Origin: a virus
DNA length: 39,096 nt
Virus record (IMG/VR): IMGVR_UViG_3300043436_002609
Location: 1 to 39,096 of that record
Reading direction: 5' to 3' (one strand)
Below, piece after piece: positions 14,744-23,320 of the stretch. The notes below the pieces were generated by a model. It searched no databases and had not been told where the DNA came from. It was given only the letters and a program-made list of their open reading frames with translations. Each line of letters begins with the position of its first letter. Position 1 is the stretch's first letter. The position numbers and the translations under genes were made by a program.

Positions 14744-15274
14744 ATGAAATTAATAATAACTGAATCTAAATACAAAAATATACTTTTTAAGTATTGGGAC
14801 AAAACAGCTGGTAAGGTAGATAAGAATTTCATTTCTTTTTTTGGGTTAGATAATAGTGATAGTGACATTACTTATAACCAAGCCTACAAATACTTAATTG
14901 AGTGGAGAGGTGAAAAAGAATCGAAAGAACTTGCTAAAACCTTATTACTTCAGAACCCACACCATATAGATAATTTTGGTGGTTATAATTTTTTCTTTGA
15001 GGTTATTGGTATTGGTAATTGGTATTTAGATAGCTCAGAACCAAATGTTGTTGTTAAAATTAAGGTTGATGATTTGGGTGGTCATGTTGATGTAGGTGGT
15101 GACCACAAGACATTAGAGGATGCTTTAGACAATGATGATTACGGATGGGAAGTTGAAGATGAAGTTAATTGGGGTATCAATGATTATTTTAAGGACAACA
15201 TTACATCACAGACAGGTATAAACATTATTTTTGACAGACCTAAATACTCTAGTCGATATTTCCAAATGAATTAA
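14744..15274 (+). CDS. Leader-bearing unknown protein (MKLIITE type)
   Basis: 176 residues. The leader MKLIITESKYKNILF has I-T-E at 5-7. Predicted mature part: a helical N-terminal half and an acidic C-terminal beta-rich half containing VKIKVDDLGGHVDVGGDHKTL. The domain is not recognised. Two bases separate it from the next gene, so the two are presumably co-transcribed. Confidence 0.78.
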   Translation: MKLIITESKYKNILFKYWDKTAGKVDKNFISFFGLDNSDSDITYNQAYKYLIEWRGEKESKELAKTLLLQNPHHIDNFGGYNFFFEVIGIGNWYLDSSEPNVVVKIKVDDLGGHVDVGGDHKTLEDALDNDDYGWEVEDEVNWGINDYFKDNITSQTGINIIFDRPKYSSRYFQMN

Positions 15275-15276
15275 TT

Positions 15277-16311
15277 ATGAATGAAAAATATTTAAAATAT
15301 GTTAATGATTTTAACGGTGGTGATATTGACCATCTTATTGATATGTTTGATAATGTGGGAAATATTTTAAAGTTTTTCCATAGACAAAATTTATTAGAAT
15401 ATGTCGACCCTTTTGATGATGATGTAAGTGATTATCAGTTAGAAATATTAAATTATCTTTTAAACGTTTTAAATGATAAAAAAACTTTAGAGTATTGTGT
15501 TGCTCAACTATCGGATATAATACCTAAAGATGGGGTTTATTATTTAAGAGTTCAAGATAGAGAGGACTTATCCGAATTATTTTATAGTGGTGGTCGTGAT
15601 TTAAGTGCGAGAGATTATGTTAAATCTATATTTGGTGAAGATAATTGGGAATATCATGACAATACTACCGATGATATACATAGAGATGTTATTGAAGAAT
15701 TGAACCCCGAGAACATGGAACGATTAAAACAACATATGTTAGATGTGTTAACTAATTGGAAAATAGAAGTTGATGATGAGACACCTGATTTATTTCGTAA
15801 TTATGCTGACGATGAGGGTATTTTTTATTTAACACCGGAGAATGTTAGTGATGTTATTGGTGATGAAGAATCTTTTCAATACTTGCTTGACAATGATTAT
15901 TTACCTGACTTAACAGGTGACTTATATAGTATTCATAGTAATGCTTATAATACTGCTCATGAAACAGAAATATATAATATGGCTATAGATGAGTTGGAAA
16001 CTTTTTTTGATATGAAATCAGCTAAGTGGGAGGCAGTTCCTTTGTATGGTGATTCTACCAAACTTACTGAGTTCTACTACATTAAATTTAATCCAAACGA
16101 AGTATCAAATTCTATTAAGAAATTTGTTGCGGACACTAGTAATTGGGGATATTATGCTAATAACATTGACTATGTTAGTACTTGGTTAAATATGATGAAT
16201 ACTTTTATGGATAATGGTGATGAGCCTTGGCTTGACTTTAGAATACCGGATTATCCTGATAGTCGTTTAGTAGATAAATATATAAATGAGTTTTTCCCTG
16301 ATTATATATAA
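15277..16311 (+). CDS. Large acidic protein of unknown function
   Basis: 344 residues with a marked excess of Asp and Glu and many Tyr. It has no leader, signal or membrane segment. Stretches such as YYLRVQDREDLSELFYSGGRD and WEAVPLYGDSTKLTEFYYIKF alternate helical and strand-like character. The Asp-rich composition resembles 1242-2612 and 23334-24938. It overlaps the next gene by one base (TAATG). Confidence 0.8.
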   Translation: MNEKYLKYVNDFNGGDIDHLIDMFDNVGNILKFFHRQNLLEYVDPFDDDVSDYQLEILNYLLNVLNDKKTLEYCVAQLSDIIPKDGVYYLRVQDREDLSELFYSGGRDLSARDYVKSIFGEDNWEYHDNTTDDIHRDVIEELNPENMERLKQHMLDVLTNWKIEVDDETPDLFRNYADDEGIFYLTPENVSDVIGDEESFQYLLDNDYLPDLTGDLYSIHSNAYNTAHETEIYNMAIDELETFFDMKSAKWEAVPLYGDSTKLTEFYYIKFNPNEVSNSIKKFVADTSNWGYYANNIDYVSTWLNMMNTFMDNGDEPWLDFRIPDYPDSRLVDKYINEFFPDYI

Positions 16312-16673
16312 TGACTAAACAAGAAAAGATTGAAAAAATTGCGGTATTAATTAACAAAATTGTTAATAGTGATAATACTATGGAAGGTCAATATAGTATG
16401 CCATACAGTCATTCAGAGGATGATTACGCTGATTGGAAGGTTAAGTTTAAAGTAAAACGTGTTGTGATTTTCTCAAAAGAATCTGAACCTGGTTGTAACT
16501 ATAGTGGTACTGTTTATCTTGATGTGGATGTTATGGTAGGGTTTGAAGGTGATTGGGAAGAATACGGTATGGGGGATTTACCAAGTTGGGTTCAAGATGA
16601 TATTGAAGATAAAATATTAAATAATATAGAACAATACTTACCTATGGTGTGTGTTGATTTAACTTTTGATTAA
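16311..16673 (+). CDS. Unknown 120-residue protein
   Basis: Coupled to the preceding gene through a TAATG overlap. An N-terminal helix is followed by an acidic beta region (SGTVYLDVDVMVGFEGDWEE) and a C-terminal helix. No domain is recognised. Its 3' end overlaps the convergent gene by four bases. Confidence 0.75.
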   Translation: MTKQEKIEKIAVLINKIVNSDNTMEGQYSMPYSHSEDDYADWKVKFKVKRVVIFSKESEPGCNYSGTVYLDVDVMVGFEGDWEEYGMGDLPSWVQDDIEDKILNNIEQYLPMVCVDLTFD

Positions 16674-17341
16674 GTTAAACCATTTCCAAAAGAATCGTAA
16701 TAACCAATTATTGGTTGGACAAACATATAATCATTATCAAAAAGATTTTTTTCATCACGAACTATTGACGATACATTTCCTATGATTTCATATTCTTGTT
16801 CGTGAGCATCATCATCATATATAAAACTTTGAATATAATCTTGTAATGTATCATTATCAACCTCTTTACCTTCAATTTTAGGATTATATAATTCTAAATC
16901 TAAATGAAATCCAAGAGCTTCTTTATCAAGATATTCAAGAGACCAATTTTTTATAGAACATTCGGAGGTTAAAAGTTCTCCATTATCATATAATCCAATC
17001 TTTTTAAGATTATTAAATGACCTATTTATTTTATTTCTAATTTCTTTATTGATATAAACATCTGATTTAGTTAATTTACAATAATCTTTAGATAGTTGTG
17101 ACCAATCAAGTCCTGAATTAGGGTTAAACCCATTTGTTATACCAGCTAATTGTAAAAAGTCGTGTAACATCTCCTCAAGATGACCTTCAACTACGGTAGT
17201 TGCAAAAGAAACATCGTTAGGATTTTCATATTCCCATTTTATTTTATTATTAGACATGAATGGGTGTAATAATAACCCAAACATATTTGTGGGTTTTTTA
17301 AGTTTGTCGTAATATAATTTTATTAATCTTTCTGATACCAT
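16670..17341 (-). CDS. Unknown 223-residue protein
   Basis: A soluble protein with an N-terminal basic helix MVSERLIKLYYDKLKKP and a predominantly acidic remainder. ATTVVEGHLEEMLHDFLQLAG and LGFHLDLELYNPKIEG are the most structured-looking segments. No leader with I/L-x-E is present, although a TATTTATA element lies three bases upstream. It follows the eight-CxxC gene in the same direction. Confidence 0.75.
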   Translation of the reverse strand: MVSERLIKLYYDKLKKPTNMFGLLLHPFMSNNKIKWEYENPNDVSFATTVVEGHLEEMLHDFLQLAGITNGFNPNSGLDWSQLSKDYCKLTKSDVYINKEIRNKINRSFNNLKKIGLYDNGELLTSECSIKNWSLEYLDKEALGFHLDLELYNPKIEGKEVDNDTLQDYIQSFIYDDDAHEQEYEIIGNVSSIVRDEKNLFDNDYMFVQPIIGYYDSFGNGLT

Positions 17342-17344
17342 AAT

Positions 17345-17352
17345 TATAAATA
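17345..17352 (-). promoter_or_regulatory. TATTTATA element (putative late promoter)
   Basis: On the minus strand TATATTTATAATTATGG: three bases separate the element from the ATG at 17341. Confidence 0.45.
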
Positions 17353-17362
17353 TAGTTTATTA

Positions 17363-18175
17363 TTAAATTCTGACAATACCTTCTTTATCTCTAGTTATTA
17401 TTTCAGGTTTTTCATTCATTTTAAATAAAAAAGTGTCACCATTTTCATAACCTTCATATTCTTCAGACATCTCATAATAAGTTTTCAATAATAATGTTTG
17501 GTTATTGTTAAGAAAATTATCAGAATCTTCACGGTCTATTTGTTCTTCCTGTTTAATATTGGAAAAAAATAATTTCCAACGACCACTCCAAGAAATAAAA
17601 TCAGAATAAATTACTTCAGATTTTTCTTTAGAATATTTTTTACCCTCACCATCACAAGTTGGGCAAATATTATCTCCATCTCCACCACAATAATTACAAG
17701 ATTCGTATCCACTACCGTAACAATAATTGCAACTTTCTTTACCCATGCCTTCACATTCAGAACATTCTTCACCTTCATCATCAACACCATCACCACCACA
17801 AGAAGAACAATCAACTTGACCTGTATTGTCACATCTATCACATTCTATCTCTCCTGTACCATCACAATTATCACAATTAACATGTCCGTCATTACATTCG
17901 GGACAATCTAATTCAGGTTCAGAATCATAAACTTCAACTAATTCAACTGAGAACATATTAAATTCAATTCTATCATAATCTTCGTCGATATCGGAACCCA
18001 TATGAAAACGTGGTACTAATAGAGAAAAGATTACCAAATCTTTAGCCTTTAGTACATAAGATAATGGTTCGTAACTGTTGTCAGTAATTATTAATCTATA
18101 TATACCGGTCGGACTTTGATTCCTGAATGACCTACTGGTTTTTTTAACTAAATTGATTAATTTGTATTTTTCCAT
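17363..18175 (-). CDS. Protein with eight DnaJ-type CxxC zinc motifs
   Basis: 270 residues. Residues 91-174 hold eight CxxC motifs (starting at Cys 91, 101, 112, 123, 138, 149, 160 and 171), most followed by Gly-x-Gly as in CDNCDGTG, which is the DnaJ cysteine-rich repeat. DnaJ has four such motifs binding two zinc ions; this protein has twice that and no J domain. The flanking regions (1-88 and 180-270) are unrecognised. A zinc-stabilised scaffold or a thiol/protein-folding role is possible. The frames read across the Cys-rich part on either strand are shadows. Confidence 0.85.
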   Translation of the reverse strand: MEKYKLINLVKKTSRSFRNQSPTGIYRLIITDNSYEPLSYVLKAKDLVIFSLLVPRFHMGSDIDEDYDRIEFNMFSVELVEVYDSEPELDCPECNDGHVNCDNCDGTGEIECDRCDNTGQVDCSSCGGDGVDDEGEECSECEGMGKESCNYCYGSGYESCNYCGGDGDNICPTCDGEGKKYSKEKSEVIYSDFISWSGRWKLFFSNIKQEEQIDREDSDNFLNNNQTLLLKTYYEMSEEYEGYENGDTFLFKMNEKPEIITRDKEGIVRI

Positions 18176-18189
18176 TGTATGAGTTTAAC

Positions 18190-18214
18190 AATAAATATAT
18201 TCAAGATATTTATA
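18190..18214. promoter_or_regulatory. Divergent pair of TATTTAT elements
   Basis: AATAAATA at 18190-18197 reads TATTTATT towards the minus gene (14 bases before its ATG at 18175). TATTTATA at 18207-18214 reads towards the plus gene (three bases before its ATG at 18218). Each divergent gene has its own correctly oriented copy, which supports a directional element. Confidence 0.55.
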
Positions 18215-18217
18215 ATT

Positions 18218-19303
18218 ATGAAAATTAAGATTACAGGACCGCAATATACGAAATTAACTGAGAATATTGATGTAGAACCTTCAAAAACTACAGTCAAAAA
18301 TATTTGTGATAGTGAAAAGTTTTGTCATGCTCAGGGTAAAATTACCTTTGGTCAGTTACGGGCGATTGTTGAAAGTGCGACAAAGAAAAGAATATTCAAA
18401 CACATTGGTGAGGGAGGTGTTAAGGCGACCATTAGATTATTGCCTTGGTTTTTACCACAACTTATGATTCCGGGTGTTGTTGGTAGTGTTGTTAGAGCTA
18501 TCAATAAGATATTGAAACCAAGTTTAACTGAAACAGAAAGTTATAAAACTTTTTGGGGAAGAGCAATTCTTAAATCATTTCAAATTGCGGAAGGCGACAT
18601 ACATTTAGATGACCCCTTCTCTAAGATATTCTTTATTTCAGATGGTTTAATGACCATGTTGGATGATAAATATAAAGTTAAATTTGCTAAACACATTGCT
18701 GAGTTGGCGACTGAAAAACCGGACGATGAGGAAGTACCTGAATATTTTGTTGAGAATGAATTAAGACGTTGGGTTAATGATAAGTTTTTATTAAACCCAC
18801 CATTGTCTTCAAGAATTAATGAACAAGAAGAACCAATTGATACAACACCTGACTTTAATAAGTTAGTTTATCTTCCAGAAGAAAAAACGATGATAGGTGC
18901 TTATATGATAGTTGGTGACAGTGGGACGATGATTGATGTTTTAAATATTTACGAACAATTAGACCGCTCAGGATTATTTATGGATGGTGCGGAATCATAT
19001 AACATTGACATTCATTTTGCTAAACTACCAAAATCTCAAATAGAAATGTTAGGACCGGTTGAAGGTAAAGAAGGGTTTGAATTTATTAAAATACCGTATT
19101 GGTTGTATAAAAAAATGTCTAAAGAATTATCTATCAGACGATATACCAAATTAAAAAGATTATCTATCTCTAGAGGTCAAGTAAATAATTATTTTCTTAA
19201 GTTACTTAACAATCCAAATGTTGAGAAGTATTTTAATATAATTGATACTGATGATGTTAGTCAACAAAGATTTAAATCATATCAAAGACATTACAACCCT
19301 TAA
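18218..19303 (+). CDS. Leader-bearing unknown protein (MKIKITGPQYTKLTE type)
   Basis: Start at 18218, chosen because the motif lies just upstream and the leader begins there; 361 residues. The leader MKIKITGPQYTKLTEN has L-T-E at 13-15. A hydrophobic patch (LLPWFLPQLMIPGVVGSVV) spans about 68-86 and may be a membrane-active or buried helix. The rest is a helical, soluble region with ISDGLMTMLDDKYKVKFAKH and a basic C terminus. The domain is not recognised. A terminator follows. Confidence 0.8.
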   Translation: MKIKITGPQYTKLTENIDVEPSKTTVKNICDSEKFCHAQGKITFGQLRAIVESATKKRIFKHIGEGGVKATIRLLPWFLPQLMIPGVVGSVVRAINKILKPSLTETESYKTFWGRAILKSFQIAEGDIHLDDPFSKIFFISDGLMTMLDDKYKVKFAKHIAELATEKPDDEEVPEYFVENELRRWVNDKFLLNPPLSSRINEQEEPIDTTPDFNKLVYLPEEKTMIGAYMIVGDSGTMIDVLNIYEQLDRSGLFMDGAESYNIDIHFAKLPKSQIEMLGPVEGKEGFEFIKIPYWLYKKMSKELSIRRYTKLKRLSISRGQVNNYFLKLLNNPNVEKYFNIIDTDDVSQQRFKSYQRHYNP

Positions 19304-19327
19304 TTTAATAACTTTTTTTATAATAAT

Positions 19328-19359
19328 ATCACCTAATAATTTGTTAGGTGATTTTTTTT
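19328..19359 (+). terminator. Intrinsic terminator with a promoter box in its loop
   Basis: ATCACCTAA (19328-19336) pairs with TTAGGTGAT (19344-19352), then T8. The loop TAATTTG ends in the TTTG box of the next promoter. Confidence 0.8.
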
Positions 19360-19371
19360 GTCTTATATTTG
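19340..19371 (+). promoter_or_regulatory. Bacteroidota-type promoter giving a nearly leaderless mRNA
   Basis: TTTG (19340-19343), a 20-base spacer, and TATATTTG (19364-19371). The ATG at 19378 is six bases after the box. The promoter overlaps the preceding terminator. Confidence 0.7.
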
Positions 19372-19377
19372 CCTCAT

Positions 19378-20133
19378 ATGGCAAGAGAATTAAAATATAC
19401 GGATTATTTAAATTTAGTTTCACGAGGTTATAAGATTAACCCCGATTGGAATCGTAATTTCCGTGAGGATGAAGATAGAAGAACTAAAATTATCAACAGA
19501 CTTCTTGATATAGAGTTGGGTCATCATATTGATAAAGACAATACAATGTTATCGGAGGTTTATTTTACAAAATATTGGGGTGTTGGGAATTATTGTTTTG
19601 TTTATAAAATGAAGGAGGAATATAATCAAACTGAAGTTTTAATTGGTGCTATTATGGAATCAACGGATAAAGTATTAGATTGGTATGACTTGACTACTAT
19701 AGTTAATTTCAATATCCTTATCATCACGCCACATAGAACCATTGGAAAAACTTATTTGGATTTGTTGTATGAATATGTGACGATGAGTCAAAGTCGTAGA
19801 TGGTCGGATGTTAGGGTTGTGATTGAAACCCATCCAAGAATTCAACAAATGAAAGAATGGGTAGTTAGAAACAGAGAATATGATAGAGTAACACAAAAAG
19901 CCCCATTAGCGGCTGACCCATATTCTTATATGGATAGAGGTAGAGAACAGAGAGAGTTCCTTCAATTAAGAGATGATTTTGTTTCTGATTATAGAAAACA
20001 AGAACGAATGAAACAATATATTGGTGGTGAACAACAAATGAGTTATTCTATAGAACCAAGAATAATTGAAAGACCAAAAGTTGAAAAAGAGAGTGTATTT
20101 AAAAGAATGATGAATAAATTAAAATTAAAATAA
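19378..20133 (+). CDS. Unknown 251-residue protein
   Basis: The start at 19378 (MARELKYTDY) is preferred over an ATG 30 bases earlier, which would lie upstream of the transcription start. The central part (GNYCFVYKMKEE ... VLIGAIMESTDKVLDWYDLT ... TIGKTYLDLLYEYVTMSQSRRW) has a GNAT-acetyltransferase-like rhythm, but no acetyl-CoA P-loop that I can point to. The C-terminal 70 residues are Arg/Glu-rich, probably disordered or coiled. Confidence 0.75.
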   Translation: MARELKYTDYLNLVSRGYKINPDWNRNFREDEDRRTKIINRLLDIELGHHIDKDNTMLSEVYFTKYWGVGNYCFVYKMKEEYNQTEVLIGAIMESTDKVLDWYDLTTIVNFNILIITPHRTIGKTYLDLLYEYVTMSQSRRWSDVRVVIETHPRIQQMKEWVVRNREYDRVTQKAPLAADPYSYMDRGREQREFLQLRDDFVSDYRKQERMKQYIGGEQQMSYSIEPRIIERPKVEKESVFKRMMNKLKLK

Positions 20134-20139
20134 CAAATT

Positions 20140-20349
20140 ATGCAAACATTAGTGTTTAACAGTACAGATAAAACAGTTGTACTCCAAGATGGGTTAAGAG
20201 GGTTGGAATTATTAAACTTTAAAGATGTTCCAACTGTGAAAGTTGAAAACGGGTATTACGAGGTAATGCAAAAATCAGGTGATACCGGAGGAGTAGTTCC
20301 GGTGTTAAGAGTACCAATGGCAAATACAAATATGTTAATTCAAAGATAA
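20140..20349 (+). CDS. Small beta-rich protein
   Basis: 69 residues, six bases after the previous gene. It has alternating hydrophobic residues (TVVLQDGLRGLELLNF, YYEVMQKSG, VVPVLRVPM), suggesting a small beta-barrel. It lies one base before the HD gene in the same operon. Function unknown. Confidence 0.7.
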   Translation: MQTLVFNSTDKTVVLQDGLRGLELLNFKDVPTVKVENGYYEVMQKSGDTGGVVPVLRVPMANTNMLIQR

Positions 20350-20350
20350 A

Positions 20351-20917
20351 ATGAACTATGTAGATTGGTGTATAGAACAACACCGCAAAACAAATCATCA
20401 ATACGACAGATATTTACCGTATGAATTTCACTTACGAATGGTGAATAATGTGTGTGAGGATTTCCAACATCTATTGGATGGAGAATTTGATATGAAGACC
20501 GGTGACAAAGTTACTCATCCACCATTTCAAATCACGTTAAGAGATGCTTGTCGTAAAGCTAGTTGGGGTCACGATTTAATTGAGGACACACGAGTGTCTT
20601 ACAACGATGTTAAAACTGAGTTGGGTGAAGAGGCTACAGATATTATCTACGCAGTTACCAACGACAAAGGTAAGAATCGTAAAGAGAGAGCTGGAGACAA
20701 ATACTACGAAGGTATTAGAAATACTCCGGGAGCAGTGTTTGTGAAACTATGTGATAGAATAGCAAACGTTCAGTATGGTAAGATGACTAAATCTCGTATG
20801 TTTGAGATGTATAAAAATGAGAATGATAATTTCATCGTTCAGTTAGGATGGGATAGAAAAGAGAATCACCCATATGGTGAAATGTTTAGATATTTGAATA
20901 ATTTATTTAATGATTAA
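20351..20917 (+). CDS. RelA/SpoT-type HD hydrolase (putative ppGpp hydrolase)
   Basis: 188 residues. His27, HDxxED (His74, Asp75, Glu78, Asp79) and KLCDR (132-136) line up with the H...HDxxED...KLADR signature of the SpoT/MESH1 hydrolase domain. LGEEATDIIYAVTNDKG matches the conserved helix and strand between them. No synthetase, TGS or ACT domain is present, so it is a stand-alone hydrolase of the small-alarmone-hydrolase size. It would remove (p)ppGpp or a related nucleotide made by the starved host; that role is inferred from the family. It is in a host-promoter operon. Confidence 0.85.
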   Translation: MNYVDWCIEQHRKTNHQYDRYLPYEFHLRMVNNVCEDFQHLLDGEFDMKTGDKVTHPPFQITLRDACRKASWGHDLIEDTRVSYNDVKTELGEEATDIIYAVTNDKGKNRKERAGDKYYEGIRNTPGAVFVKLCDRIANVQYGKMTKSRMFEMYKNENDNFIVQLGWDRKENHPYGEMFRYLNNLFND

Positions 20918-21152
20918 AAGTATGAAAAGTTTATTGAAATTTATGGGAGTTCTAATTGGAATCTTCGCTTGGGTAGAATTGATTAAATTATCGTTTTACC
21001 TTATGAAACTACCTAATACCTTTGTATTCTATGGTGGGTTTTTATTATTGGTGTTAACAACTATCGGACCAATAATCTATTTTGGGGATAACATTGCAAT
21101 GTTCTTAAAGAATATGAAGGGTGTTTTCTTTGATAAAGAAAAAAAAGAATAA
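20910..21152 (+). CDS. Small membrane protein (two helices)
   Basis: 80 residues overlapping the HD gene by eight bases. Hydrophobic segments at about 10-30 and 38-62 are probable transmembrane helices, with a basic/acidic tail KNMKGVFFDKEKKE in the cytoplasm. It precedes the SPFH operon. Confidence 0.72.
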   Translation: MIKSMKSLLKFMGVLIGIFAWVELIKLSFYLMKLPNTFVFYGGFLLLVLTTIGPIIYFGDNIAMFLKNMKGVFFDKEKKE

Positions 21153-21158
21153 AAAAAG

Positions 21159-21188
21159 TTGTGTATTAAAAAAAATGGTATATCTTTG
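21159..21188 (+). promoter_or_regulatory. Bacteroidota-type promoter
   Basis: TTG (21159-21161), a 19-base spacer, and TATCTTTG (21181-21188), with a 38-base A-rich leader before the ATG at 21227. It drives the SPFH/membrane operon. Confidence 0.82.
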
Positions 21189-21226
21189 TACCCAATTAAA
21201 AAAGTAATAATTAAAATAGAAAAAAA

Positions 21227-22084
21227 ATGAAAAGAATTTTAGTAGTAGTAGGTGTAGTGTTATTGTTTATTTTTGGAGTAGCTTCTTGTAAGATTGCTGA
21301 CTCGGCTGAGGTTGCGTTAGTGGTGGACCAAATTGGGACTAACAAGGGTATTCCCAATATTGAAATGGCTTCGGGGTTTATCTTTTATTTCCCACCAACA
21401 CAGGATGTGTTTATGTATCCAACATCGGTTCAACACAAAGTATGGTCAGCAGATTCAAATGAAGATTCCCCAACGGATGAACATATTGATGTAACATCTG
21501 CGGATGGTGCGACATTCGGGTTAGATGTGTCGATTAACTTACAATTACAGAGAGCGAGAGCGGCTGACTTATTTATTAAGTATCGAGTGGGTATGGAGGA
21601 TTTAATTAATTCAAGAGTAAGAACGATTGTTAGAAAGGAATTATTGGAAAATGCTGTATCGTTCGCATCGGATAGTTTATTACAACATAGAAATGTGTAT
21701 GAGTCGAACGTGACTAAGACCTTGACTGTGGCGTTAGAGAAAGAAGGGTTTACATTGAATAACATCGCAATCCTTAAAATGGCATTACCGGCTTCGTATA
21801 AGGCGGCTATTGAGAGAAAGATTGCGGTTCTTCAGGAGACGGCAACCATTATATCTCAAACAAAACAAGCGGAACAAACGGCACTTAAGAAAGTGGCAAA
21901 TGCGAAAGGTAACTATGAGGCAGCACTATACGACGCTAAAACAAAGGAAATTTTATCTCAACCTAAATTGTTAGAGTTGTATAGAGCGGAGACCGAGAGA
22001 ATAAGAGCTACGAATGGTACATCAGAATACGGACATAATAATGTGTTTGGTTCGGCTCAGGGAATATTATTAAATAGAAAATAA
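21227..22084 (+). CDS. SPFH / Band 7 (prohibitin-like) membrane protein
   Basis: 285 residues. Residues 4-20 are a hydrophobic N-terminal anchor followed by Cys21 in a lipobox-like VASCK, so a lipoprotein is possible. An SPFH core follows (SADGATFGLDVSINLQL, then FIKYRVGMEDLINSRVRTIVRKEL), and then a long Ala/Glu/Lys coiled coil (about 200-265), the usual prohibitin layout. Such proteins form ring- or cage-like membrane scaffolds. A phage copy may organise or protect the host inner membrane during infection. The three following genes also encode membrane or unknown small proteins. Confidence 0.88.
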   Translation: MKRILVVVGVVLLFIFGVASCKIADSAEVALVVDQIGTNKGIPNIEMASGFIFYFPPTQDVFMYPTSVQHKVWSADSNEDSPTDEHIDVTSADGATFGLDVSINLQLQRARAADLFIKYRVGMEDLINSRVRTIVRKELLENAVSFASDSLLQHRNVYESNVTKTLTVALEKEGFTLNNIAILKMALPASYKAAIERKIAVLQETATIISQTKQAEQTALKKVANAKGNYEAALYDAKTKEILSQPKLLELYRAETERIRATNGTSEYGHNNVFGSAQGILLNRK

Positions 22085-22090
22085 TAGGTT

Positions 22091-22444
22091 ATGATAGGAT
22101 TAGTAATATTGTTGATTGTTGGGTTTGTGTGTTTCTCGGTGTATGAGATTGTAAATATAAGTGTTACAGGGTTCCCACCAAAAGATGGGGATGTTTTAGA
22201 GTTCATTGAGAAAGTTAGAAAAAGTAACCCATACCTTTTAGACGGAAAAAATCCGGATTGTATGATTAGTTCAAGTGGTAACCCGTATATCTCTTCAAGT
22301 TTAAGTACTTGTTTGATGGGTTATTATATTTCAGATGTTGGTGCAATACCGAGATGGTATAAGTCGTATGGAGAGATTCAAAAACTATACGTTGAGTTGG
22401 GAGCAAAAAGTGGTAAAACAAAAAAAGAAAAATTAGGATTATGA
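22091..22444 (+). CDS. Small membrane-anchored protein
   Basis: 117 residues. Residues 2-22 form one hydrophobic helix, followed by a soluble domain with two Cys and a Lys-rich C terminus. It lies six bases after the SPFH gene, overlaps the next start (ATGA) and is probably membrane-associated with it. The fold is not recognised. Confidence 0.75.
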   Translation: MIGLVILLIVGFVCFSVYEIVNISVTGFPPKDGDVLEFIEKVRKSNPYLLDGKNPDCMISSSGNPYISSSLSTCLMGYYISDVGAIPRWYKSYGEIQKLYVELGAKSGKTKKEKLGL

Positions 22445-22998
22445 GATTAAATAAAAATTCAGTTAGTTCAAAACTATACAAATGGTTTTATGGTGTTAGT
22501 GAGTGGAAAGGGTTACCAAATAACTTGTGTCCTTACTTTTGGAAAGTGGTTTTGATGTACCTAACAATCATTCCATATACATTAATATCAATCCCGGTGG
22601 TTGTTTATGATTTGTTTGATAAACGATATGAGAATGGTGATAGAGGTACAGGAGAACGATTAGGAGTTAGTTGTGGTGTTTATATTGGAATATTGTTGGT
22701 TACCTCTTTAATCACCGCGATTGCTGGTTTCTTCACACCTATTGAAACAAAAAGTTTTTGGGAGTTTTGTCAAATCTTAGGTTGTATGGTATGGTTGGGG
22801 TTAATTGTGATTGGAATCATTGAAGGTATTAAATATTTGAGAGAATATTCTACCACAGATAAATCATATTATTCTGAAACAGAGAACAAATGGGTTTATG
22901 AAAAAACCAAAGTTAATTTAACCACAGAATTTATCAAAGCGAAATACAACAAGTATTGTCCAAAGATTGATTGGGTAGGGAATGACACACGAGGTTAA
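22441..22998 (+). CDS. Polytopic membrane protein
   Basis: 185 residues with three hydrophobic stretches (about 33-55, 75-98 and 108-128) and a soluble C-terminal tail rich in Tyr, Lys and Thr. YENGDRGTGERLGVSCGVYIG between the first two is probably a loop. Function unknown. It overlaps the next gene by 17 bases. Confidence 0.75.
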   Translation: MRLNKNSVSSKLYKWFYGVSEWKGLPNNLCPYFWKVVLMYLTIIPYTLISIPVVVYDLFDKRYENGDRGTGERLGVSCGVYIGILLVTSLITAIAGFFTPIETKSFWEFCQILGCMVWLGLIVIGIIEGIKYLREYSTTDKSYYSETENKWVYEKTKVNLTTEFIKAKYNKYCPKIDWVGNDTRG

Positions 22999-23284
22999 TT
23001 ATTTCCAAAGGTTATTAAAACACAAATACCCTACACTTTGGGATAAAGTTGGTATTAAAATTAGTGCTTACTCCAATTATAAACAGTATTTAGGTGGTGA
23101 TGGTAGGATGAGGGCAGAACTCAATTATAATTCACAAAAACATGAAATTGTGATTTCATTTCCCGGAAATTCAGGTAATCTTTATCCCGACATTAGTTTT
23201 TTTATTAGATTTGTGTGGGGTACAGATGATGTGATAGCTACCTTTGATTTTGACGAAACTAATCATTTCAAATTTACAGTATAA
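22982..23284 (+). CDS. Unknown 100-residue protein
   Basis: Last gene of the SPFH operon. A soluble beta-rich protein (MRAELNYNSQKHEIVISF, FIRFVWGTDDVIATFDFDET), ending directly at a terminator. No motif is recognised. Confidence 0.72.
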   Translation: MTHEVNYFQRLLKHKYPTLWDKVGIKISAYSNYKQYLGGDGRMRAELNYNSQKHEIVISFPGNSGNLYPDISFFIRFVWGTDDVIATFDFDETNHFKFTV

Positions 23285-23310
23285 AAAAACCTCCTCATTG
23301 GGGGTTTTTT
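23283..23310 (+). terminator. Intrinsic terminator
   Basis: A7CCTCC (23283-23294) pairs with GGGGGTTTTTT (23300-23310) around TCATT. Confidence 0.8.
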
Positions 23311-23320
23311 GTTTTCGTTA

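Noticed and set aside
17611-17880. Open frames overlapping the Cys-rich gene on both strands (His-rich on plus, Val/Ile-rich on minus)
   Set aside because: They are shadows of the repeated CxxC codons in other frames.
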